From Lepeophtheirus salmonis (Eukaryota > Arthropoda > Copepoda > Siphonostomatoida > Caligidae): 64,000 nucleotides of DNA. The notes beneath the pieces were generated by a model. It was not told the origin of the DNA and searched no databases. It saw nothing but the letters and a program-made list of their open reading frames with translations. Made by a program: the position numbers and the translations under genes. Shown in pieces: positions 45,960-58,490 of this stretch. The stretch spans positions 36,083,971 through 36,147,970 of the forward strand of contig NC_052134.2 in assembly GCF_016086655.4 (NCBI RefSeq), read 5' to 3'. Each line of letters opens with the position of its first letter. The stretch's first letter is position 1.

Positions 45960-48280
45960 TTTCACAGTTTTATATTCATTATATATTAATCAAATGAACA
46001 AAATTAAGAGAGGTTTTGTAAATTTGTAATTGTTCCGTTTTTAAACATATATTACTCACTTATCATTATTTAGGATCATAATAAATAATATTTTGTATAA
46101 TGATCTTTCAACCTTTTTGTCATTAAAAGAAGAAAAAATGTCAAAAATTAGTTAGTAATATGAGATTTATGTCATTATTCCTAATTGTGGTATTCTTCTT
46201 ACGAAGTTAACTTGCTAGCACAACAATAATCTAGTTATTTTGTTGTCAGCTGTCGATTCCTTCGTCTCACTTGATACGTCATGGCTATTTATTAATTTAT
46301 TTTTTTGATAAATAATCGAAACAATAAGTTATACTATACTTTTCTTGTTGATAGTAGTCGTTGTTTATACTCATATATTGGCCATGTTATTTCTTCTATG
46401 AAATTTTTTTGCATATCATATATAAATAAAATTGTATAACTACGCTTATAATAGAATATTAGTAAGCAATATAATAAATTGTAATACAATTTCAAATAAA
46501 ATACCATGTAGGATTTTAATATTATGAATATAAATATGTGTAATTCTATTTCAAAATTGTGGGAAAATGATAGTCTGGGAGAAAAATAACAGATAAGAGA
46601 TAAATAACAGTTGCTATGAATAAATTACATATTTTGAATTCTATAAGTAGATTTTGCAACCTTTTCTGCTGCGTAATATAATGAAGGTAACGAAGATTCT
46701 CAATATGGAATTGTTTATATTAAATATTGGCAAGATACTTGGAGTCTCAAGTATCAAATGCTTTAAGTATCTTGGATTGGTAGATTAGAAAGAATTATTA
46801 AGATTTAAATGGATTTTTTTTAGCAAGGCGTTACACAAAAAGTATACTCTTTTATGTTCTCAGTTGTCGCTATTTCTGCTTGTTTTTACGTCATCAGGGG
46901 TTTTTGAAGGATAATTGGTTGAATTTGAGTTAGCTCTAGTTAATGTGCTGGTTTTTTTAAATTTTATCATGTCGTATTTGGACATGAGAAATTAAAATAT
47001 ATATATTATCCGCAAGGTGGTGTGAAAGTCTGTTGCTTGTTGTTTAAAAAATGGGACATGCTCAGAATAATTTTGAAAGCGTCCTCTATGTAATAATTAG
47101 GTCTATCTGAAGACCAACCTAATGTTTCGACGCTGCCCATAAATTATGAAAAGTCTCAGCGCTCCATGGGTTCAATTCTGAAAGATTTTTTTTCTCGGAA
47201 AAAGTAAAGAAAGAGGACCTAAAAACAACTGGTATGCTCTGTAGCTTAGAAGAAGTATCTAGGGAGACAAAAATATCATCAACTTTTGCAAAAAGTGTTA
47301 CTGTTTATTAATGAAAAGATATTCACTATTGACACCATATTCTACACACATACAACGCCGCTGTATCAGCTTTAAGAAGCTATGTTATGTCCCTGCCAAC
47401 ATCAAACACAAGTGTAAGAACAAGAATTTGGCTGGAATAATTGATAGTTTGCACCAAACTTTTTTGCTAAATGCCATTTTTCAGAACAGATAATTTGCCA
47501 AATGACCACCTTGCCGATTACCGAACAGACATTTTGCCGAAAAAATAATAACTTATGATTCCAAAATAAGTTACTCTAATTTGAAAAGGTAAAGTGTTTA
47601 TTTATTTGGTAAGAAAGAAGAATTAAAATCACTAATTAATAATTGATTCATTTAATACTCTCTTCTTCACGCGCTGGAGATTTTTTATAAATTTCCTCGT
47701 AATCGAAACATGGTATAATAAATCACTGAAATTACAGTGACAGAGTCCATTTTTCTAGGGTAAGGATATATATTCCTGGTTTTAATCAAAAAGTATTTGA
47801 ATAATTACAGGAATTACAGGCCACATTAGTTCCTTTCAAAGGCATGGTAGAGGCATCTGAATGTACTTAAAAAAATTTGAATGAGTCAACTGATATTCTT
47901 TATATGGATTTTTGAAATATACTTCTTTTTATATAGAATGATGAAATTCATTCCCTCTGTTGACATACGGGGGCGTCAACACAAAATAAGCTTCCAAGAT
48001 TTTTCCTGGTAAAAATTAACGAATTTAATTATGTTTTTTTCAAATAATCGTTTTCTCTTTCTATTGATAAGTAATTATATTTATCTTCGGAAACGTACAA
48101 AATTACACTTAAAGTTAACTTAAATATTAATCCCATTCTTACAATTAAAAAATAAATTGAAGTTCATTGTATAGTATGGCAAAAAAGATGGTGAAGCGGA
48201 CTCCAATAGGTTGACACTCAAACAAAAAATACAATAGAAAATTAAAGGTTGGAGCTCCTTCAATCTGCAAAAAAAAATCG
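45960..48280. other. AT-rich stretch with one coding-like island
   Basis: Around 47150-47295 a plus frame (SEKVKKEDLKTTGMLCSLEE) and a minus frame (KVDDIFVSLDTSSKLQSIPV) are both open; which one matters is unclear and no family is recognised. A short run of TTGCCGA-type words at 47495-47545 resembles a common degenerate satellite-like motif. The rest is AT-rich. Confidence 0.35.
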
Positions 48281-48424
48281 ATGTTCACAATAAACTGGTG
48301 ATTCCATTTGTGTTTTAAAAGTCTACTTCTCTTACCCAGATTAGCAAAAGTTGTAGTGAAGGAACAAGAAAAGTGGCTAGGAAAGTTGTTTCATCGAAGG
48401 TAAATAGAAGCAGTAAAAAGACCT

Positions 48425-49200
48425 ATATCTCAAATGGGAGGAGGTCCGACACATCTATCAAGAATTTTGCCAAAAATTTATCAAAAGATTTTTATAGATC
48501 TGACAACAAATTCGAATACTGAGTGGGGCTTGGCTATATCTTCTAGTCCAGTTTACGGAAAGTTTGATGTTAGGATTTGACAACACTAATTTATATGTTT
48601 CAGCCTTGTCTCCGTCCTGGGGTGCTAGTAAAATAAATTTATATCCTCGATTCCATACCAACTCTATTGTGGATATCATTCGTGGGGATTGTGAAAAGAA
48701 ATATTTTTTAAAGAGAACTGACCCAAGACAGCTATCCAATATCCTAGTCATCTATCCACAACTACCTGTGGCACTCTTTGAATGCTTTGCCATACAAACC
48801 TAGTCTGCACGCAAAACTTTCAGAAACCCAAAAGAAGGCTTAAAAATTAAATTCTGTCATGAGCGGAAACGCTGGACTGCAGATGACTGGAAAAGTATCT
48901 TATTCAAAGATCAAAGTCCATTTGAGCTATTTCATGCTCTAAATCCCCAAACAAATCGGGTTTGGGCAAGAGATAGGGAGATATGGAACCCACTCCAACT
49001 GCAAAATTTCCTCTGAAAATTCATGTTTGGGCCGTTATCAGCCACCAGGCAGTATCAGATATTCATCTGATTCCACAAAAATAAACTGTGACGCCCGAGT
49101 ATTACGTAACGAAGATCCTCAGCAAGTCTTTGATGTCAGCTTTGTCTTGTACTGAAGAAACTGGACTTCCTTTGAAGAGGAAAATATTGTCTGACCGATC
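48425..49200 (+). pseudogene. Tc1-type transposase relic
   Basis: Near 48428-48490 SQMGGGPTHLSRILPKIYQK may be the end of the DNA-binding region. An unrelated-looking open stretch lies at 48540-48800. The catalytic part then begins: FCHERKRWTADDWKSILFKD (48855-48910), with the first Asp kept in L-F-K-D, followed by FELF, NRVWARDREIWNPLQ and, after a frame change, IHVWAVISHQAVSDIHLIPQ (49018-49080) and TPEYYVTKILSK. The rest, including the second and third acidic residues, is not recognisable. This is the usual Tc1 order and spacing. Confidence 0.75.
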
Positions 49201-49229
49201 TAGAGCCATTTTCTAGCAGCCCCTAAATA

Positions 49230-51445
49230 TTAACAAAAAAGTTCAAATTGGATAACCTTGACCTTTATTAGAAGAAAAATATCTATATAACTAAGTTATA
49301 TAAAATAAGTCAAAAAAATTGAAAAATAAAAATTAATTTAGTAAGAGTCATTTTATACAAATGTGACTTCCGTTGTCAGTTGAGACCGAGAGGAACGACG
49401 ATTTAAACAATATATCTTATTTTACTTTTAATAACTACGAAAATGTAGCAGAGATATTTACAAAAAATTTAATGTAATTCTTAATATCTATTTCTTGAAT
49501 GGCAAATTATTTTTATTGTTAGTCCATATTTACTAAATAATATTTTAAATTCTTGCATTTTCTTTTCTTTTTTTTTTGTAAAATTATAATTTAGAGAGAG
49601 TATATTTCCTAGAATTGTGTTAAAAACGACTAAGATGTTTGATTACATGAAGGAGGAATGACAGGTGATTCTTCAGACAATCATCAACCACTATATTCTT
49701 GAATTAGATACCCTCCACGCACGGCTAGATTAGTAACATTTTTATTTTGTCAAAAGTCCTCTTTATAATAATTTTTTCCACTCAATATCTTCGGATTGGG
49801 CAAAAATTTTGCCTCGAAATTTTAAACCTCAGGAGAAAATGTTGATTACAAATATGATCGAAAAATTGGGCTAAATATAATATTCATAGTATATTGTGGA
49901 TACGCAAGGAGCATGATCTATTTTCCAACTTATTTTAGACGAATACAGGCTCCAGTATTCCTACTTATATTTTAATTTGTTGTATCATATAACATGACAC
50001 ACATGATAATTGTTGGAATAAGTTTACAGGTAGGACTCTCCAATCATAGGAGCTTTTACTGTATATTTCTATACCAAACAACAACTACAATGATAGTAAA
50101 TAAGCAATAACTAAAAAATAAATACGTATATTATTAACAAAGTAATTTAAATTAAGTTTCTTATTCAAAAGATTTGAACAAATCAAATTTAATCATTTTG
50201 ACGCTTAGTTTACTGTCTATAGTTTTGGCCCCTATTCAAACTTAATTATTTGTTTGTTACCTATATGAATCAACGGGCTCACGTTGTATACATAATAAAT
50301 CTATTTACATTACAATGTTTATAATTTTTGTGGCGAAGCCAATCCACCACCAAGATGTTTTCTGAGTTCTTTCAGAACCAGAATATAGGTTTTGTTAAAG
50401 AGATTTAAAGATATTTTAAATGTTAAAGAGATTTGTTAAAACAATTTACTTTACTCTTTGATTGCCAAATCTCCCAATAATGGCAAAACTGATGCTTTAT
50501 ATAAGAATAATTGAATGATATTGTGTAATATAAGTCATTACCCGTCTGGAGATTCAAACCTCGAAAATAAGAGACTGTCTTATACATTAAAACCATAACT
50601 ATAAGCAAATTTGAATCAGATTCTTCTTTCAAACTGAATGCCCAATACCTTATTTTTTCCTTTGATAGTGCATGGTAATCTATTCTAGATTTCCATGGAT
50701 AGTGCAACCCACAACCTTTGATCCTATATCTAGACTCCTTTCACTTAATGGAAGAATACTAGTTTTTCTTTGATTCATTTTTAAACCCTGGCTAATTTTC
50801 TCCCAATTTCGCAACAGATAATACTTAATTGCAATGACGAAGCATATATAATATACAAAGAAAAAAGCCAGTAATAGACAAGAATGTACATACTTTAAGC
50901 TCAAGTTTGTAGAAATGAAAAGATAAAAGAAGAACTGCACTGTCTTCATTTTAGATGTTCTTGCATCATAATTCATATAACAAAAGAATTTATATATATA
51001 TACATATATAAAATAAAACAGTTATTGTTCAAGTATTAAATTTAAACTAATTTATCTGTATATATTAATATTTTTAATTTAATTTATAACCTTTTTTTTT
51101 TACTTTTTATCTCTATTCATGGAAATGGACCAATCAATTATATATTTTTTTGTTTCATATTGCCGTCTAGAACTATTATATCAACAATATTTTATGTAAA
51201 TTAATGTATTTATAAGACAATGAAACAATCTCAAATAAAAATTATGTGTTGATTTCTATTTCTATACTTGTGTCATATAGTTTATTGAAATATAAAAAAG
51301 TCTGAGGTACAATTCAAGCTTCAATATAAATAAAAAGAATTTCATGACTTCTATGAAAATTTAAATATAGTTTCGGAAATGGTGATTTGATTCAGGTCTT
51401 TTTTCGTATATATTTTGTTGTTCGTGTTTACAATTAACAAATATA
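49230..51445. other. AT-rich stretch, nothing assigned
   Basis: Two overlapping minus-strand frames of 94-98 codons at 50423-50976 lie in different frames. The upper one starts with an ATG and begins hydrophobic (KTVQFFFYLFISTNLSLKYV). Frames of this size are expected a few times by chance at this base composition, and I see no motif. Confidence 0.35.
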
Positions 51446-51449
51446 ATCT

Positions 51450-51828
51450 CAAAGGCGTCCGCAGGGTGTAGGCTAAGGGTGCTGTAGCGCCTTCCCATCC
51501 CCAAATTAAGGTATTTTACTTTTTACTAGAAAATTAAACATTTGATTTTTATCAAAAATGTAATATTTGATATGTAACATTTTTTTTTAAACTTTATTTT
51601 CCACAAAATTTAATTTTTCAAACTTTATCGAAAAAATAATTTTCTTCGAGTAGCTATTGATTTTTGAAATTTATCTCCGACTCATCTCTTTATCTCTTTC
51701 AAATTTTTTTTCAAAAAATTTAATATTTATAATTTAATTTTTGAAATTTTTGTGAGTAGGTGTGGATTTTTTTATAAATCCAAAAACTAAGACCCCAACC
51801 CCCAAATATAATCCTGCAGACACCCTTG
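51450..51828. mobile_element. Family B non-autonomous DNA element, copy 3
   Basis: The left end is CAAAGGCGTCCGCAGGG and the right end CCTGCAGACACCCTTG, inverted with few mismatches. Flanks are AATCT and AATGT, a 4-of-5 match. The interior holds the same aaattttt/ggatttt blocks and a CCCAACCCCC tract near the right end as the other copies. Confidence 0.65.
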
Positions 51829-51829
51829 A

Positions 51830-52635
51830 ATGTATTAATATTTAGTATTTATAGTTCCTTAGTTTTATTGATATTCATATTTACATTATATTTTTGGTCA
51901 AAATTGTAAACTCTTGATTCCATGGATCTTCTTCCCCCTTTTCTTATACTTTTTGTGATAATTTAATATGTTTTTTATTATTGAGTAACTAAGTTCTGTA
52001 ATACTTCTAACTATAAATAACCTGACATAATGGTAAACGTCAGAGTACTGTAATATTCCTTTGTGGATAGAATATCCCTATATTATATTATATTATTCCT
52101 CCAAGACTTCTCTTTCATTATCTCGGCCATTCTGGATCTTCTTTTCATAGTTTGCGTCAAGTAGAATAGTCAGACGCAAAATTAATTTTTATGTTTTCTA
52201 TGCAATCATCCAATTCTGAGAAAATGCAATTTAACTCTTAAAAAACCACAACATTTGAAGGGTTTTGTTCCAAAAGGAATAACAGCTCGGGTTTCTATTG
52301 TTGTTGTTTTTTGTATAACAAAAGAGTTTATTTGAAGCGTAAATTATTACAATTTGATAAACAAAAGAGTATTTGGTTCTAATTAACATCTAGTTCAACA
52401 GCAATATTAATTTGAATTCATTTTGTTTAAGGAAGTTGTGCTCAATTTTTTAAAATTCTAAAATAAATCCTAATATAAATAGGTAAACAATGAAAAATTT
52501 AACTATTATTATATTTCTCTTCTAAAATTCATCCATTCATTATTATATGTATCGAGTTATACCTTTTATAGAAACATTTTTCACTTACAAGTAGTCGCAT
52601 CAACATTAGATAGAGTACATTATCATCATTAGTGA
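51830..52635. other. AT-rich stretch, nothing assigned
   Basis: No recognisable coding, RNA or repeat structure apart from homopolymers. Confidence 0.4.
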
Positions 52636-52639
52636 TGAA

Positions 52640-53042
52640 CATCCAGTATAGAATGGGAATGTTAAAAAAAGAAACGGAAAATCAACTTGGTACCCCTGAC
52701 AATTTGAAAAATGTTTTGGAGGAGAGAAAGAACAATACTCATGACGTTTCATTAGATCAGCCACAATCCGCTGTGACGAAGAAAGAAGTAGAAAAGGAGG
52801 TATACAAGGACATTTACTAGAAATGCTCCAACTCGATCCCAATTCTACTCTGAGTCCAAAAAAACAACTGAAAATTGTTACGCTCCGTCTTTTATGAGCT
52901 TACACGAATGTTCAATCAGGTTTTGAATATAATTTAATCTATTTAGGAAAATATGTTCACTACTTAGGAATTAAATAATAATGACAAGAGCTAAGGAAAG
53001 AAAATTCATTCTTCAGACTACAAATTCCAAAAATACAGGCCA
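52640..53042 (+). repeat. Family A dispersed coding-like repeat, copy 4
   Basis: This copy carries all blocks in order: GAATGTTAAAAAAAG, cccctgacaatttgaaaaat, CATGACGTTTCATTAGAT, the CGATCCCAATTCTACTCTGA block (52825-52850), CTTTTATGAGCTTACACGAA and the 3' block ending AATACAGG. It contains a 62-codon frame from ATG 52632 (MLKKETENQLGTPDNLKNVL) with strongly charged content and no stop across the first block. This is the best-preserved copy and the best evidence that family A coded for protein. Confidence 0.65.
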
Positions 53043-53539
53043 GTTTAAACTTTTGCTATACTTTTTTATTTGATATAAGCTTAATATAGATAAGTCTTTG
53101 CTCAGCTCAAACTAAAACGACAACTACATTCAGGACAAGAAGAACACCACTAATGGAAAACTACTTATAAGTATAATTCAAACATGTACAATGTAGATAC
53201 TAGTGATCTGCAGGTTGCCTTTTAGCCCTCGGGTTGGCTTGCACTGTGTATGTTTAATCCAGAGTTCCAACAAAGATCAACTCGTTCATTCCTTAGTACA
53301 TGGGCCAAGCAACAGGAGGAGGTAGGAGAACTATGGCTACTCCTTTTTTGATAATTTACATTTATAATATAGCTAGGGTCAAAATATGTTTATTTCCTAA
53401 AAAAAAGTCGCTTAAGAGGTGAGGAATAGTGATAATAATGTCTGTACAGTTGAAAAGATAACAGTAGTTATAATGACATTACTGGGATATGAAGTTGGGA
53501 ATATATTAATTTAATGGAGCATGAGCAATGATGCAAATC

Positions 53540-53910
53540 AGTAGCATTTTAGGCATGTTAAAATAAGAAACCGAAAATCAACATGTGTTAACTCTGACAA
53601 TTTGAAGACTGTTTTGAAGGAGAAAAGCATAGCTGTCATAACATTTCATGAAATCAACTACAAGCAGCTGTTATGAGAGATGAGGGGGATAAGGAAATTA
53701 ACAAGGTCGAAGGGAGGAATTAGTCTGATGCCGACCCTAAATTGTAATCTGAGTCCATCAAGGACTTACAACTATAACTGGAACTCTTTTATGAGCAAAC
53801 ACAAATTTTCAATCCAGCTTTAAAAATTACTGAATGTTGTAGAAGAGAAGTTCAGTACTCAGTAATGAAATAATCATTACAAAAGCTTTAGGGCGAGCTA
53901 ATACTTACAC
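53540..53910 (+). repeat. Family A dispersed coding-like repeat, copy 5
   Basis: It begins GGCATGTTAAAATAAGAAACC, with tctgacaatttgaagactg, AGCTGTCATAACATTTCATG, GATGCCGACCCTAAATTGTA and CTCTTTTATGAGCAAACAC in the same order as copy 4, about 0.9 kb away in the same orientation. Stops occur in all frames. The close spacing suggests a local duplication or two nearby insertions. Confidence 0.65.
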
Positions 53911-53914
53911 CCGA

Positions 53915-55525
53915 CTTTCATCTTTCAGCTTGTGCGTTGTTTGCTTATTTCTAGTTTGTTTACATACCCGAGTTTAATGACGCCATCTAGTGTTTATTAT
54001 AATTTTGTATACTTATTAATGAAATTCGAACATATGTGCCATGTTGTTGATACTGATAATTTTTTAAGTTTGTTCAAAAAAATACTAAATATTAATAAAG
54101 AGTGTATTAGATAAAATATTATTTGGGAGAGATAAATAAATTTTAATCAATTCTTAGCGTAATAATCAGTGCTGGGAAGTATGGGGAAGATCCTGCAATC
54201 AAGTCGAGCCTCAAGTCTTAGCTCACAAGTCCAAGACCTTTTAATTCTATTTTAATACTCCAATTTAGTTACTTTCATAATTTCATCAAATCCAGTTCGA
54301 GTCTTTTCATATTTTTATCGAATTTTATTTTGAATTAATGTCAAGTCAATAACTATAATACAAGTAGAGTTGTGGAGAGGTGGAAATTTCCATAGTAACT
54401 TAGCTTCAATAATTTTTTGAATTTTCAGATGAGTAAGTTATGTGAATTTGAAATGTTCCGTACACATTTAAAGGATAATATTTTATAATTTTTAATGTTC
54501 ATACTTTAATTAATTAGATATTGAGCTTCTAAGTACACTTTCTCCTATCCCATATATTTTAATGTCTTAGGTTAATATTCATATTTTTCCCCTAAAAAAA
54601 CTATGCATTTTAAGCTCCATCCTTTGAATCCAGTTGATAGCTTGGTATTTACAAGTATCAAACACATTAGGGACCGAAAAATAGCGTAAGAACAGTTTTA
54701 ATGGATACTAACGGGCTATAAAGGGGTAATGAGGCTAATATTTGAGGCACATGATATAAGATATATACTTTTTATACATGTTAAATTTATTTCCATAAAA
54801 TATATATATTATATTTAACAAAATTCTAATTATTTTTGAACTTGAAACTACTTAAACTTATATAAAATATATCAGTTTTTCAAAATAACCCGAAACGTTA
54901 AAAAATGTATTAATAGAATAAATACCACTGGAAACAATGTATAATAATCTTATCGTATTATAAAAGTACTTATTTATGAATACATGAACCAAAAAAATAT
55001 ATAAATATTCCTAAGTTATAAATTTCCAATGATAATTGAATCTTTATCACCTATTCTTTTTTCTACCTTAATTTCAAAGCGAGCATGAAGAGATTCTTCT
55101 GTTGGTTTTATTTAAAACAACCTCCAAAAATTGATTATTTGTCTAGTAATCTTGGAACATTAGAAATTAGTTCATACATTTTGGGAGTTCTAGATTTTTG
55201 AGTAAAATGAATATAATATTATATCCCAACATCATGACGCCAATTAGTTATTCTGGATATTTCTTCAGTGGTGTACATTCTTTTTTTATATATGCTTGAA
55301 AAGATTGGAAATATGTCCAAATATTATTTTGAATCCCCCATTGATATCGGGGAAAATATTTTTTTATTTGAAGATAAATTATCTAATATTTTTTATAACT
55401 CCCATGATATAGTTCTACATTCAGGATTTTAAGAAATTCCAAAAGTTTTATTATTTTCTGAGAGCTATTTTATTTATGTAAAAATAAATCTTGCCTTTGT
55501 GTTGTTGTTTTTTCTATATTTTTTC
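53915..55525. other. AT-rich stretch with one hAT-like element end
   Basis: At 54171, CAGTGCTGGGAAGTATGG followed by AAGTC/GAGTC words to about 54350 resembles the left end of the 27952-29482 element; the partner end was not found. Between 55080 and 55420 plus-strand frames hold short mixed-composition runs (PPKIDYLSSNLGTLEISSY, KYYFESPIDIGENIFLFEDK) that may be pieces of a decayed gene continuing into the next feature. Confidence 0.35.
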
Positions 55526-55530
55526 TATAA

Positions 55531-55746
55531 TCAAAAATTTGTAATTACTTTTCTATTAGATTTTTAAAGTTATTAATAAAAATTTCTTCCCCTTCATTCA
55601 AGGAAATTTTAGAACAATGTGAGCAAATAAAGTTTTTTTGGTTAGAAGAAGAAATTAATGATCTATCACAAATGATATGTTTTCATGCAACTACTACAAG
55701 ACTTTTAAAAGCATATACCGAAACATTTCAATATCTTAAAAAATAA
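55531..55746 (+). other. Unassigned open frame of 71 codons
   Basis: The frame is open from TAA 55528 to TAA 55744. The second half is coding-like: KEILEQCEQIKFFWLEEEIN, then SQMICFHATTTRLLKAYTET. It has no Met at the start, so it would be an exon or a pseudogene end. Together with the runs at 55.1-55.4 kb it suggests a decayed protein-coding stretch of about 650 bp. The family is not recognised. Confidence 0.3.
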
Positions 55747-56174
55747 GCTTCTGAATGACACAATCATGTATTTATCATGAATTATATATGCAATCACTAT
55801 TTTTGGAATTACTCTCATTGAACGTCTTATTCCTATATTTCACTCTTTGCTTTATGATGGGCATAACATTTGTCAAAATATTTAATTTTCTTAATAATAA
55901 ATTAAATAGAATTGTGAAATTTCTTCATCAAAATCGATAAAACTTTTTATAACTAATTGAGATTCACTTTTACTGTTCCTCAAAATCTGTTCTCACAATA
56001 ATGACAATAATTTTTGAAAACACGCATTTGAATATGGAAAAGAGGTAATATCATTTGTTCAATGGATTTAATTTGAGATGCGGGTGGGTTGGCGATGGAA
56101 TAAAAAAAATCACTTTGTATTTCAATTACTTAGCCCATTTTTGTGTAAATTATCATTGAAAAGAGATAAAGTAT

Positions 56175-56318
56175 ATGAGCTTCGTAGAACTACAGCCAAA
56201 CTATTCGGAAAATGAGGGTCATTTGAATGATTCCTCAGATGATACAGTTCCACCACATCTATTGGAGAAGGATAAGAAGAAGAAACGCCTTGATGCTCCG
56301 ATTCAAAATATAACCTGA
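56175..56318 (+). other. Short acidic/lysine-rich ORF, unassigned
   Basis: An ATG at 56175 opens 47 codons (MSFVELQPNYSENEGHLNDS, later PPHLLEKDKKKKRLDAP). The mixed, charged composition and local G+C rise are coding-like. It lies only 70 bp upstream of the Merlin left end. It could be an exon remnant. No known family. Confidence 0.25.
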
Positions 56319-56390
56319 CGAGATCAAATAGATAAACAAATTTAGTTATATAATCAATATATTAACAAAACTCCATATTAAAACAATCTT

Positions 56391-57521
56391 GGGCACGTTT
56401 ACTAAAATCTGCCATCACCACTTTCTCTTTCTAATTATTCTTCCTTTTCTCTCTCTCTCTTTCTATACCTAGAACTTTTTTTTCCCTAGACTCAACTAGA
56501 TATTAAATATACTGTAACATAGAAAAGTATAGATATAGGAAATTAGATACTCAAATTTTTATTTGAATGAGTATGAATCAATGAAGTAGCTAAGAATGAA
56601 TGATACTAATTTATATGCTTTCAATATAAACCCAAGATATTTTTAACAACCACTTCCACCACCCTGATGTAAATAAAATAAAAACTTTTGATATATATAT
56701 TGGAAGTTTTATTTTTATCATAATATTTAAATTAAATAAGTAAAGTAAGATAGAATTTTAAAATATATATCCATAATAACAAGCAGATTTTTTCTATAAT
56801 ATCCTTAAATCCACTTCTATAAACATCCAATATACTTCACCTATTGAGATAAAAAAAATATATAATCTTATTAAAGCAATAACAAGATTTGTTCTTTTAG
56901 TTCTAATTGTCCAGTATTCAAATCCTTATTTTTCTTCTCTAATTATAAGAGGTTCAGAGAAGCAATAGGTAATAATCTGTATTTTCTCTTCAATTTCTTT
57001 ACTCATACAGACACTTACGGTGGATGTAGCTCAATAATGTGATCCAAAATGTTTATCCCTTGAGAATTTTTTTTCGCCCCATATACTGTGAGAGATAGGC
57101 GGGAAAGAGATCTCCTGAAGTATTGAAAGCACCTAGCTTATGCATCTTGCCCTTGACTCTGCTCAACAATGACTCAATAGTATGCGTATGAGCTCCAATC
57201 AAGGGGTCCACATAATTTCTCTTATGCACTACAGTAAAGTGTTGCATACCTAAGAAATGTACCCGCCTATAGGACGGCCAATTGCCAGACATGAAAATAG
57301 ATCCGGGTTCGACGTACTTTGCGAAGATTAGCAACAGAGTAGCTGCTGTTCGGTCTTCAACCTCAACCATTAAATATTTAATATATGAGGTTGATGTAGG
57401 ATTAATATCTAGTTGAGTCTAGGGAAAAAAGTTCTTGGTATAGAAAAAGAGAGAGACATAAAAAAAGGAAGAATAAATATAAAGAGAAAGTGGTGATGGT
57501 AGATTTTAGTAAACGTATCCC
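56391..57521 (-). mobile_element. Merlin (IS1016/IS1595-like) transposon with long TIRs
   Basis: The termini 56391-56506 and 57402-57521 are inverted copies of about 115 bp, sharing acgtttactaaaatct, ccatcaccactttctcttt, the TCTCTCTCT tract, and ccctagactcaactagatat. Between them lies a transposase remnant (57370-57053, minus). The total of about 1.13 kb suits Merlin elements. The right outer base is CCC and the left GGG. The flanking 8-9 bp do not match, so the target duplication has eroded or one end is slightly misplaced. Confidence 0.75.
57053..57370 (-). pseudogene. Merlin transposase, C-terminal catalytic fragment
   Basis: The 105-codon frame matches the end of the ISXO2/IS1595-type DDE domain: EVEDRTAATLLLIFAKYVEP, then NWPSYRRV, QHFTVVHKRNYVDPLIGAHT and ESLLSRVKGKM with the final Glu kept. 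The family's S-D-x-W Asp is Gly here (S-G-N-W), so the fragment is catalytically dead. The first Asp and the zinc-binding N-terminus are absent because the frame starts next to the TIR. It is the cut-and-paste enzyme of Merlin elements. Confidence 0.8.
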
Positions 57522-57524
57522 ACC

Positions 57525-58190
57525 TCATAACTCCTAATTATATCTCCAAATAATAACTAAACAGTACATGTAGTGAAGAAAAAAGTTTTCTGTGCACCAA
57601 TACACTTTTCAGCTACGGATCACGTGGGCCCTCGTCTCGCTACTTGGTTTAAAGCTTTAACTATATATAAAGTTGAGGCAGCAAGGAAATACTACACTTG
57701 TGGTTTTTTTTTTTCATTATCAAGAAGAGAAGGAAAATTTAATGACGTCAGTGTTCTGTCCTATACAATTGTAAAGTAATAATTTTAAAATCCAGACTTA
57801 ATTCATTGTAAGGCAACACAAATTAGTAAATAAATATAATTAATATTCATTTATAGTTCAAAATAATACACATAGGACCATGCCGCCAAAAAGTATTAAG
57901 AACAAAAATAACTTATGTTGATATTAATATCTACAAAAGTAAATTATTTCCAATACTTATTTCGATTGTTATGAAACTTGACAATATCTTTGCTTGATAC
58001 TTTATAGAACTATAAAATCAATTTCAGAACGAATTATTTAAAAAAACTACTATCATTGGTTTGCATTTTAATAATAATATTAACTATCTGTATGTAAGCT
58101 TATACTAAGGAATAGCAATAATTAAAAATTATAGCATATATATTTTTTTTCATACATACATGAATAATAAATATTAATTTGTAAATTGAC
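57525..58190. other. AT-rich stretch, nothing assigned
   Basis: A 68-codon frame at 57573-57779 is not supported by any motif. No repeat ends were recognised. Confidence 0.35.
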
Positions 58191-58194
58191 CAAT

Positions 58195-58490
58195 CTGTCT
58201 TGCGTTCTTAATTTTGAGATTTTGATTCAGGATGTCCTTTTCCTTAGATTTGTATAAAGGTCTTTAATTTTTTTTGCCAAAATATCTTGCAATATAAGCT
58301 AGACCCTGATTTGAACAATCATTAGAAACTTGAGATGATTCTTCTGTATCTGCTTTAATTACTTTTTCTTCTTCAAGAGCTTCAAGAATCTTCTAAAGTT
58401 TCCTATGATTCCATTGCATCTTCATTATGCTTTTTTTTTGTATATTTGTCGAAAAGAAGTGACTCGTTATTGATTTAGTAACTATATGAG
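58195..58490 (-). pseudogene. C-terminal fragment of a THAP/P-type transposase
   Basis: On the minus strand: NNESLLFDKYTKKKHNED (58490-58430), an acidic stretch LEALEEEKVIKADTEESSQ, then SNQGLAYIARYFGKK (about 58330-58275), which resembles the GLxYIAGYxAxKF element near the end of THAP9/P-type transposases, and a Lys-rich end to a stop near 58195. It has the strand and the domain expected for the missing end of the 61265-62650 relic, from which it is separated by the plus-strand LINE. The match is short, so this is moderate evidence. Confidence 0.45.

Noticed and set aside
50423..50976. Two overlapping minus-strand frames of 94-98 codons, one with a signal-peptide-like start
   Set aside because: They are in different frames and low complexity. 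Frames of this length are expected a few times by chance in 64 kb at this base composition.
57573..57779. 68-codon plus-strand frame just outside the Merlin right end
   Set aside because: No motif, ends in low complexity, and its length is within chance expectation.
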